A stretch of 6,075 bases of DNA, taken from assembly GCA_020431545.1 (NCBI GenBank), contig JAGQIB010000435.1:1-6075 (forward strand). The letters run 5' to 3'. The position numbers and the translations under genes are program-made. The notes under the pieces were generated by a model. The model was not told the origin of the DNA and did no database searches. It saw only the letters and a program-made list of their open reading frames with translations. This document shows, piece after piece, positions 1 through 6,075 of the stretch (position 1 is its first letter; each line of letters begins with the position of its first letter). The stretch comes from Gemmatimonadota bacterium (lineage in GTDB: Bacteria; ARS69).

Positions 1-488
<488 letters not shown>

Positions 489-495
489 CGATCTG

Positions 496-501
496 CCCTC
501 C
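496..501 (-). promoter_or_regulatory. Shine-Dalgarno site for the longer mutY start
   Basis: GGAGGG on the minus strand lies 7 nt before the GTG at 488. A second, equally good site (GGGGAGGG, about 442-435) precedes the in-frame GTG at 425. Sequence alone therefore does not settle the initiation codon. Confidence 0.5.
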
Positions 502-602
502 GCGGGGCAGTCTATGTGGCCCGAGGACTCGCGAACAGCATCCACCGGCCATCCGGCGCGGCGGGCCGCCTCCGAGCGGAGCGAAACCGGCCGGTCGGGG
601 TC

Positions 603-631
603 TCGTAAGGTCCGCGAGGTCCCGGTATGAT
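603..631 (+). promoter_or_regulatory. Possible promoter for the Lon-like protease gene
   Basis: TATGAT at 626-631 matches the sigma-70 -10 consensus at five of six positions. At a 17-bp spacing upstream, TCGTAA (603-608) matches TTGACA at only three positions. Transcription would start near 638, giving a leader of about 50 nt before the ATG at 690. If this is the promoter, the upstream in-frame ATG at 627 cannot be the translation start. The rest of the mutY-protease divergent spacer (489-689) is GC-rich, with short self-complementary stretches such as ACCGGCC (544-550) with GGCCGGT (589-595), but shows no convincing RNA gene or operator. Confidence 0.25.
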
Positions 632-679
632 CCTCCCCTCCGATTCCGGCGTGGGCCCCGGCCCGGCGCCCCCCCTCGC

Positions 680-685
680 GAGGAG
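680..685 (+). promoter_or_regulatory. Ribosome binding site deciding the protease start
   Basis: GAGGAG ends 4 nt before ATG 690 (6 nt when measured from the GAGG core). The upstream candidate ATG 627 also has GCGAGG seven bases ahead, so the choice of 690 rests on the ribosome site plus the start of family homology. Confidence 0.55.
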
Positions 686-689
686 ACCC

Positions 690-3125
690 ATGACCGAACA
701 CGCCGCCCCCGCGCACCCGACGCTCGCACCCGAGGACCTCCGCTGGTACTGCGACCCCGGATCCCTTCCGTTCGCGGACACGACGGAGCTCGAGCCCCAC
801 CGCGAGATCATCGGCCAGGCGCGTGCCCTGCGCGCGATCCAGCTCGGACTGGAGATGGACTCTCCCGGCTACAACATCTTCGTGACGGGGTTCGTGGGAA
901 CCGGCCGCAACACCACGATCCGTTCCGTGCTCGAGCGTCTCGATCACGATCGCGAAACGCCGCCCGATCTCTGCTACGTGCACAACTTCGTGGACCGGGA
1001 TCGGCCCAAGGCGCTCGTGGTCCCCGCCGGCCGCGGCCGACGTCTCGCCGCGCGCATGAAGCTGCTGCTGCGCCGGCTCGAGCGCGACCTGCCGCAGGTG
1101 TTCGAGAGCGAGGAGTATCTTCGCCAGCGCCACGCGATCGTGGAGCGCTTCAAGACGCGCCAGCGCGAAGGCATCCAGGCGTTCGAGAAGAAGGTCGAGG
1201 CGGCGGGCTTCGCGCTCGTGCAGGTCCAGGCCGGTCCGATCGCGAACCCGCAGGTCGTGCCCGTGTGGAAGGGCGAGCCGAAGATCCTCGACGAGCTCGA
1301 GACCGAAGCCGCCGAGTCCGGTTCGCCCACGAGCGACGAGCTGAAGGAGATCCACGAGAAGCTCAAGCCGTTCTCCGAGGAGCTGCAGAGCGTGGTGCGC
1401 GAGGCCGTGCGCATCGAGACCGACATGCTGCACCGGTTCGCGGAGCACGCGCAGAGCACGGCGGGCCCCGTGGCGGCGCGCGGCGTGGAGATGGTGCGCG
1501 AGGACTTCCGGGAGTGCCCGGAGGTGATGAAGTGGCTGGATCAGGTGGAGCGCGACGTGCTCGCCCACCTCAGCGAGTTCGTGGGCAAGTCGGAAGGGCC
1601 CTCCGCGGAGGAGGTGGAGGAGGACACCGCGTCGGACGCGGAGACCCGGTACGCGGTCAACGTCGTGGTCGACAACTCGGAGGCGAAGGGCGCGCCGGTC
1701 GTGGTGGAGAACATGCCCACCGCATCGCAGCTGTTCGGCCTGATCGATCGGGTCGTCCACCCCGACGGCGAGGAACCGATCGATCACACGAAGATCCGCG
1801 GCGGCAGCCTCCACCGTGCGAACGGCGGCTACCTCGTTCTCAACGCCACCGACGTCTTCTCGGAATCCGCCGCGGTTTGGAACGCGCTGAAGCGGACGCT
1901 CCGCACCGGACGCCTGGAGATTCCGGCCGCGACCCAGGGCGTGTTCGGGCCGGTGGCGCTCAAGCCGGAGCCCGTCTGCATCTCGGTGAAGGTCGTCCTC
2001 ATCGGCGACGTGAACACCTATTCGGTCCTCCACGCGTACGACGACGACTTCCGCAAGATCTTCAAGGTCCGGGCGGACTTCGATACCGAGATGCCGAACG
2101 GCGCGACCCAGCTCGTGGACTACGGACGATTCGTCCAGCGCCTGGTGGAGGAGGAGAGCCTTCCGCCGTTCGATCGCACCGCCGTCGCCCGCATCGCGGA
2201 GTACGGCGTGCGCCTCGCCGGGCGGCGCAATCGCATCTCCACGCGGTTCAACCTGATCGCCGACGCGGTGCGCGAGGCCGCGTACTTCGCCCGGCGCTCG
2301 GGCGCGGAGACGGTCGGGAGCGAGCATGTCCAGGAGGCGCTCGACGCGAAGGACGACCGCAACGCGCTCGCGATGGAGAAGATGCAGGAGCTCATCGAGG
2401 AAGGCTCGATCTTCATCGACGTCGACGGGATGAAGCGCGGCCAGCTGAACGGTCTCGCGGTGTTCGACGCGGGCGAGTTCGCGTTCGGTCTGCCGTCCAA
2501 GATCACGGCCTCCGTCGCCATGGGCAACTCCGGCATCATCAACATCGAGCGCGAGGCCGAGCTCTCGGGGCGTACGTACGACAAGGGCATCCAGATCCTC
2601 TCCGGCTACATCCGCCAGAAGTACGCGCAGGAGAAGCCGCTCACGCTGTCCGCGTCCGTGTGCTTCGAGCAGTCGTACCACGGAGTGGACGGCGACTCCG
2701 CCTCGTCCACGGAGATCTACGCGATCCTCTCGGCACTCTCCGGATTCCCGCTGCGGCAGGACCTCGCGGTCACCGGCTCGGTGAACCAGAAGGGCGACGT
2801 GCAGCCGATCGGGGGCGTGAACGAGAAGATCGAGGGATTCTTCGACGTGTGCGTGCGCATGGGACTCACGGGGCAGCAGGGAGTCCTGATCCCCGCGTCG
2901 AACGTGGCGGAGCTGATGCTGGCCGAGCGGGTCGTGCAGGCGGTCCGCGACGGCCGCTTCCACATCTTCCCGGTCCACACGATCGACCAGGGGATCGAGA
3001 TCCTCACGGGAGTCGCGGCCGGGGAGCGCTACGGGAAGCGTCCGTATCCGCGCGGGACGGTGAACGGCCAGGTCGACCTGCGATTGCGCGAGATGGCACG
3101 GGCGATGCGCGACTACACGTCGTAG
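690..3125 (+). CDS. Lon-related ATP-dependent serine protease (YcbZ/LonH-like, MEROPS S16 type)
   Basis: This is a predicted cytoplasmic AAA+ protease of 811 residues, from the uncharacterised Lon-related family that includes E. coli YcbZ rather than from classical Lon. The N-terminus carries the family's opening pattern (TTELEPHREIIGQARA, residues 31-46). An atypical P-loop, GFVGTGRNT, follows at 67-75. A charged helical segment at about 115-310 looks like coiled coil. Next come a GGSLHRANGGYLVL block in the Walker B region (371-384), VVLIGD (435-440, sensor-1-like) and FKVRADFD (458-465). The C-terminal Lon-type protease domain (about 570-780) contains GVDGDSAS with catalytic Ser670 and GGVNEKIEGFFD with catalytic Lys713. 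Their 43-residue spacing is the same as in E. coli Lon (S679, K722). I chose ATG 690 because AGGAG (681-685) precedes it and the family homology begins soon after. An in-frame ATG at 627 would add a proline-rich 21-residue tail. Substrates are unknown; a role in protein quality control is inferred from the family. Confidence 0.92.
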   Translation: MTEHAAPAHPTLAPEDLRWYCDPGSLPFADTTELEPHREIIGQARALRAIQLGLEMDSPGYNIFVTGFVGTGRNTTIRSVLERLDHDRETPPDLCYVHNFVDRDRPKALVVPAGRGRRLAARMKLLLRRLERDLPQVFESEEYLRQRHAIVERFKTRQREGIQAFEKKVEAAGFALVQVQAGPIANPQVVPVWKGEPKILDELETEAAESGSPTSDELKEIHEKLKPFSEELQSVVREAVRIETDMLHRFAEHAQSTAGPVAARGVEMVREDFRECPEVMKWLDQVERDVLAHLSEFVGKSEGPSAEEVEEDTASDAETRYAVNVVVDNSEAKGAPVVVENMPTASQLFGLIDRVVHPDGEEPIDHTKIRGGSLHRANGGYLVLNATDVFSESAAVWNALKRTLRTGRLEIPAATQGVFGPVALKPEPVCISVKVVLIGDVNTYSVLHAYDDDFRKIFKVRADFDTEMPNGATQLVDYGRFVQRLVEEESLPPFDRTAVARIAEYGVRLAGRRNRISTRFNLIADAVREAAYFARRSGAETVGSEHVQEALDAKDDRNALAMEKMQELIEEGSIFIDVDGMKRGQLNGLAVFDAGEFAFGLPSKITASVAMGNSGIINIEREAELSGRTYDKGIQILSGYIRQKYAQEKPLTLSASVCFEQSYHGVDGDSASSTEIYAILSALSGFPLRQDLAVTGSVNQKGDVQPIGGVNEKIEGFFDVCVRMGLTGQQGVLIPASNVAELMLAERVVQAVRDGRFHIFPVHTIDQGIEILTGVAAGERYGKRPYPRGTVNGQVDLRLREMARAMRDYTS

Positions 3126-3135
3126 GCTGCCCTAC
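3122..3135. other. Small hairpin spanning both convergent stop codons
   Basis: GTAGG (3122-3126), a CTGC loop and CCTAC (3131-3135) form a perfect 5-bp stem. The protease gene's TAG (3123-3125) is in one arm and the reverse-strand TAG (3134-3132) is in the other. There is no adjacent T-tract on either strand, so it is not a standard intrinsic terminator. It may be a chance result of two TAG stops facing each other. Confidence 0.35.
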
Positions 3136-5915
3136 CGGAGCCGCACCAGCCGCTTGTGCTGCATCCGGCCGCCGCTCTGCGCGACGACCCAGTAGACGCC
3201 CGCGGCCGTCTCGTGACCGGACGCGTCGCGGCCGTCCCACGTCACCGGTCCGCTGCCCGCCGCGGGCGCGAGACTCCGCACGAGGCGGCCGGACACGTCG
3301 TGGATGCGCACGGTGGCCGGAGTGTCGGTGGGTAACCCCACGAGGCGGATCGAGGTCGCGTCCCGCGCAGGGTTCGGGGAAACGGACAGCGTCCAGTCGA
3401 CCGGAACGGTGGCCGCCACCGTAGGCACGTCCGTCGGTTGCACGAAGTCGACCCACACGGGACTGGCCCAGAACATCCGATCGATCGAGTCGCGCACGCG
3501 CAGGTAGTAGAAGCTCGACGTTCCCGGCACGACCGGATCGGGATCGACGAACTGGAACGTGGTGTCGGCCGACGTGCACGCCACCGAGAACCAGCTCGGG
3601 TTGCCGTTCTTGTTGATCTCGATCACGGACACGGGCTCGTCGGCGTGCATGGAGACGAAGATCGTGGGCGACGTGGCCGAGACCGTCTCCCCGCCCTGCA
3701 AGACGCCCGCGACGCGGAACTCCAGGCTCGCGCGCTTCGTTCGCGTCGTGCCCGACGTGCGTCGCGCGTACAGTCCCTCGAAGATCGCGTCGCGGGATCG
3801 GTCCTCCGCGAGCACGCCGACGTACGCGGCCTTGATGTCGTGATCGCTCGCCGCGAGCAGCCCCACGCGCATGCCGAGCGCGAGCGGGACGGACACCCAG
3901 CCCGTGTCGGGCGCGGTCACGCAACCCGTGAACTGCCGCGGACAGCCGGGATACTCGAAGCTCTCCCGCGCCGCCTGGTACACCTCCATCAGGCGCAACG
4001 GGGCCGGCAGCACGGACGGATCGCCGTCCGCGAGGTGGTACCAGTCGATGGTCGCGTCGCCGCCGCACTGAGCCATGGTGTGGGGCACCGCGATCACGTC
4101 GCGACCGGCCTGCGCCGCGTACATCGTGTGCCAGCTCGAGATCGCCGGGTAGCCCGCCGTCGACTCTTCGAACTCGTCGACGCTCCGGTACAGGCAGTTC
4201 TGATCGCCTCCCGCCCCGCCCCGCATCGAGCGCTCGTAGGCCGGGAACAGCCGGAAGTGATCGGGCACGTCCAGGATCGTCGCCCACTTCGCGACCCACG
4301 CCCACTCGGCCTTCCCGAACTTCTCGGCGTGATCCGAGGGCGCGAGGAAGTCGTACTTCAGCCAGTCCTGGCCGTACATCACGTTGTCGAGATAGGGCGG
4401 ATCCGAGGTGCCGTCCCAGGACAGGTCGTGGCTGTGGCGGTGATTGTCGCCCCAGAGCAGATGCAGCGTGCGGTTCCCATCCTGCACCGTGAAGTCTTCG
4501 CGCGGCGTGGGAGAAAGCGTCGGCGGCGTCCCCGGCGAGCCGATCGGGACGAGCGTCGGCGCGGGAGACGACGAGTTGTCGAGCGGCACGGCGCGAATCA
4601 CGAGATTCAAGTCGTGGCCGAAGCAGTTCAGTACGGTGTCGAGGACCGGCGTGCGATCGTCGGCCGTCCACGCAACCCACAGCGTGTCCCCGACGGCGAC
4701 GGCGCGCGGCGCTTCCCACCCGATCGACGTACGGAGTTCGGCGAACTCGTTCGGCGCGGCCCAGGTCGCTCCCCGGAAGTTCGTACCGATCGCGCCGAAG
4801 TAGCGGTTCGGGACGGATCCCTCCGTGAGGGACCCGACCTGTTTCTGGAAGATCCAGACCCGGTGGCCGGCGTCGATCGCGAGCTGCAACCCGGTGCCGA
4901 AGCGGTCGTAGGCGGGGATCGGTCCGCTGTAGACGTAGCGCTCGTAGCCGAGCTGCTCCATGTCCAGCAACGGATAGCGTTCGTCGGCGTCGAGCCCCGC
5001 GGGATGGAACAGGCTCGTCCCGTCGTAGGCGAGAATCCGAGGCGATCCCCGGTCGTAGAGCGCGGGGAACTCGTGCTGGTTGAAGCCCGCCCACCCCTGG
5101 TTGACCTTGATCCAGGCGACCCAGAGCACGCCGGCCGCATCGTCCCACGCGATCGTGGGGTGCAGGTTCCGCGCGCGATACGAATCGGTGAGGCTGACTT
5201 CCGGCGTCAGCGCTCCCCCGTCGAACGTGCGACACGAGAGGTTGTACGGCTGGTTCTCGTACGACGACCACACGATCCAGGCCCGATCGGCGCCCCACAC
5301 GATCTGCGGATCCCGATCGTTGAGCGCGGACGCCGAGATGACGACGGGCGCGGAAAAGCCGGTCGAGTTGCCCGTGGAGAGCAGGATCTCGTAGTCGTCC
5401 TCGCGCCAGCCCTGCCACACCACGACGACGCTGTCGTTGCGGGCGACGCACATCATCGGGGCGAGATCCGGCTGCGCCGGGTCACCGAGCGTGAACGTCT
5501 GCGAAGTGACGGCGTCGTTCCAGCGGACCCGGATCTGCGAGTCCGTGCCGTCGTGCTCGGCCCAGCAGATCCACCGCTCGTCCGACGGGGCGAACGCGAC
5601 CTGGGGCGTGTAGTAGTCCCCGCCCGAGGCCACGATCTCGGGCGCGGTCCAGCCCGAAGACAGTCGCTGCGAGAACGCGATCTCGTCGAATCGTCCGGCC
5701 GATCCCGTGTCGGGCGCGGTCGCGATCCAGAGAGCCGCGGGACCGTTCGGCCCCGCAACCAGGTACGGAGAGTGGTCTTCCCTCTCGGCGACGCCCAGCG
5801 TGTCCGCCACCGCGTGGGCCCGCGGCGCGATCGCGCCGAGCGACACGAGGGCGATCATCCAGGCGGGCGCGCGCCGGAGCGCGGCACGAACACCGGAATC
5901 TGCAAAGATGCACAA
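3132..5915 (-). CDS. Exported DUF3604 (PHP-like) protein with N-terminal beta-propeller and C-terminal T9SS/FlgD-like domain
   Basis: This is a 927-residue predicted secreted or surface protein. Residues 10-35 look like a signal peptide: an Arg-rich start, the hydrophobic WMIALVSLGAIA, then a cleavage site after RAHA. Residues about 45-440 carry seven spaced hydrophobic-Trp blocks (LWIAT, WICWAEHDG, VVVVWQGW, AWIVWSSYE, LWVAWIK, VWIFQ, LWVAWTADD), as in a beta-propeller. A Pro/Ser/Thr-rich linker (441-475) follows. Residues about 484-825 resemble DUF3604, a PHP-superfamily domain: WGDNHRHS (488-495), APSDHAE (525-531), VPHT (610-613), MEVYQ (643-647) and AASDHD (688-693) supply likely metal ligands. 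The block ends in a FYYLRV...WASPVWV segment typical of the family. Residues 840-927 form a sorting-type domain: SPNPARDATSIRL, IHDVSGRLVRSL, WDGRDASG, AAGVYW. The start is TTG 5915, with GGAG (5930-5927) 11 nt upstream. The first in-frame ATG (residue 20) would lose the basic N-region of the signal peptide. Substrate and reaction are unknown; a hydrolase role is only inferred. Confidence 0.88.
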   Translation of the reverse strand: MCIFADSGVRAALRRAPAWMIALVSLGAIAPRAHAVADTLGVAEREDHSPYLVAGPNGPAALWIATAPDTGSAGRFDEIAFSQRLSSGWTAPEIVASGGDYYTPQVAFAPSDERWICWAEHDGTDSQIRVRWNDAVTSQTFTLGDPAQPDLAPMMCVARNDSVVVVWQGWREDDYEILLSTGNSTGFSAPVVISASALNDRDPQIVWGADRAWIVWSSYENQPYNLSCRTFDGGALTPEVSLTDSYRARNLHPTIAWDDAAGVLWVAWIKVNQGWAGFNQHEFPALYDRGSPRILAYDGTSLFHPAGLDADERYPLLDMEQLGYERYVYSGPIPAYDRFGTGLQLAIDAGHRVWIFQKQVGSLTEGSVPNRYFGAIGTNFRGATWAAPNEFAELRTSIGWEAPRAVAVGDTLWVAWTADDRTPVLDTVLNCFGHDLNLVIRAVPLDNSSSPAPTLVPIGSPGTPPTLSPTPREDFTVQDGNRTLHLLWGDNHRHSHDLSWDGTSDPPYLDNVMYGQDWLKYDFLAPSDHAEKFGKAEWAWVAKWATILDVPDHFRLFPAYERSMRGGAGGDQNCLYRSVDEFEESTAGYPAISSWHTMYAAQAGRDVIAVPHTMAQCGGDATIDWYHLADGDPSVLPAPLRLMEVYQAARESFEYPGCPRQFTGCVTAPDTGWVSVPLALGMRVGLLAASDHDIKAAYVGVLAEDRSRDAIFEGLYARRTSGTTRTKRASLEFRVAGVLQGGETVSATSPTIFVSMHADEPVSVIEINKNGNPSWFSVACTSADTTFQFVDPDPVVPGTSSFYYLRVRDSIDRMFWASPVWVDFVQPTDVPTVAATVPVDWTLSVSPNPARDATSIRLVGLPTDTPATVRIHDVSGRLVRSLAPAAGSGPVTWDGRDASGHETAAGVYWVVAQSGGRMQHKRLVRLR

Positions 5916-5926
5916 AGGGGTACTTG

Positions 5927-5930
5927 CTCC
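5927..5930 (-). promoter_or_regulatory. Weak ribosome binding site before the TTG start of the DUF3604 gene
   Basis: GGAG lies 11 nt upstream of TTG 5915, a longer spacing than usual. No other start codon upstream in this frame was found before the in-frame TGA at 6020-6018. The TTG is therefore favoured by the signal-peptide layout more than by the ribosome site. Confidence 0.35.
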
Positions 5931-5991
5931 GCGCTCGAAGTCGACGTCAGGCCGAAGTGTTTCAGGGACGGACGAGGGGAGAGCCAGGGGA

Positions 5992-6021
5992 AGTCTAGAG
6001 ACTCCACGAGCCCGCTGTCAA
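5992..6021 (-). promoter_or_regulatory. Candidate promoter of the DUF3604 gene
   Basis: On the minus strand a perfect TTGACA (6021-6016) is followed, after an 18-bp spacer, by TAGACT (5997-5992), which matches the -10 consensus at four of six positions. Transcription would begin near 5985, leaving a leader of about 70 nt before the TTG start. The spacing and the perfect -35 make this the best promoter match in the window. If the host belongs to the FCB group its main sigma factor may prefer other elements, so the match could be fortuitous. Confidence 0.4.
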
Positions 6022-6027
6022 CGGGCG

Positions 6028-6075
6028 CCGGGAATCGGTAGTGGGTCATTTTGAACTGACCCACTACCCGGGAAT
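6028..6075. repeat. 8-bp direct repeats (CCGGGAAT) bracketing the inverted repeat
   Basis: CCGGGAAT occurs at 6028-6035 and again at 6068-6075, exactly 40 bp apart. The second copy overlaps the last base of the right arm and ends at the window edge. The arrangement looks either like a small palindrome flanked by a target duplication or like the first unit plus the start of the second in a 40-bp tandem repeat. What lies beyond 6075 decides between these. Confidence 0.55.
6037..6068. repeat. Perfect 12-bp inverted repeat with 8-nt loop
   Basis: GGTAGTGGGTCA (6037-6048) and TGACCCACTACC (6057-6068) are exact reverse complements around TTTTGAAC. The loop is AT-rich against a very GC-rich background. 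No T-run follows the stem on either strand, which argues against a rho-independent terminator. It sits about 15 bp upstream of the -35 hexamer of the DUF3604 gene. It could be an operator, a transposon end or part of a dispersed palindromic repeat. The sequence alone does not decide. Confidence 0.75.

Noticed and set aside
509..514. TAGACT upstream of mutY on the minus strand as a -10 element
   Set aside because: It is identical to the putative -10 of the DUF3604 gene, but no acceptable -35 lies 16-18 bp upstream, and the transcript would start almost on top of the ribosome site.
544..595. ACCGGCC/GGCCGGT pairing in the mutY-protease spacer as a structured RNA or riboswitch
   Set aside because: Such pairings are common by chance at this GC content. 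No T-tract, conserved core or known riboswitch motif is visible.
3004..5451. An 815-codon minus-strand frame overlapping the DUF3604 gene
   Set aside because: It is a shifted-frame shadow with Arg-rich low-complexity translation and none of the conserved motifs.
3438..6041. An 867-codon open frame on the plus strand lying antisense to the DUF3604 gene
   Set aside because: Its translation is dominated by Arg, Gly, Val and Pro with no recognisable domain, whereas the opposite strand encodes clear signal-peptide, DUF3604 and sorting motifs. Long antisense frames are expected in DNA this GC-rich.
5855..6064. A 69-codon minus-strand frame starting within the palindrome
   Set aside because: It starts at a GTG inside the inverted repeat, has no evident ribosome site, and overlaps the DUF3604 signal-peptide region in a different frame.
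6037..6068. The edge palindrome as a rho-independent terminator
   Set aside because: The stem is perfect, but no run of T follows on either strand and the only T-rich bases are in the loop.

Overview
The window is GC-rich (roughly two thirds G+C by eye) chromosomal bacterial DNA. It holds three protein-coding genes and almost no spare space. The third protein ends in a T9SS/FlgD-like C-terminal domain. Together with the high GC and the strong SD-type ribosome sites, this suggests a GC-rich lineage on the edge of the Fibrobacteres-Chlorobi-Bacteroidetes assemblage, such as Candidatus Eisenbacteria, Krumholzibacteriota or Latescibacterota. That placement is an inference from protein style, not from a marker gene.

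Layout: (1) Positions 1-488, minus strand: the N-terminal part of mutY, an adenine DNA glycosylase, cut by the left edge of the window. (2) Positions 489-689: a divergent intergenic region with a possible plus-strand promoter. (3) Positions 690-3125, plus strand: an 811-residue Lon-related ATP-dependent protease of the YcbZ/LonH type, with an intact Ser-Lys dyad but an atypical Walker A loop. (4) A 6-bp gap where two genes meet tail to tail, each TAG lying in a small hairpin. (5) Positions 3132-5915, minus strand: a 927-residue exported protein. It has a signal peptide, a probable seven-bladed beta-propeller, a DUF3604/PHP-like metal-binding domain and a C-terminal sorting-type domain. (6) Positions 5916-6075: the upstream region of that gene, with a consensus -35 hexamer. 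At the extreme right edge is a perfect 12-bp inverted repeat bracketed by 8-bp direct repeats, possibly the end of a mobile element or a regulatory site.

The three genes do not form an operon: mutY and the protease gene diverge, and the protease and DUF3604 genes converge. Two are cytoplasmic housekeeping or quality-control functions (oxidative-lesion repair and proteolysis). The third is a cell-surface or secreted protein of unknown substrate. The items most worth a second look are the architecture of the exported protein and the repeat structure at 6028-6075. No complete new defence or mobile system is visible in this window.
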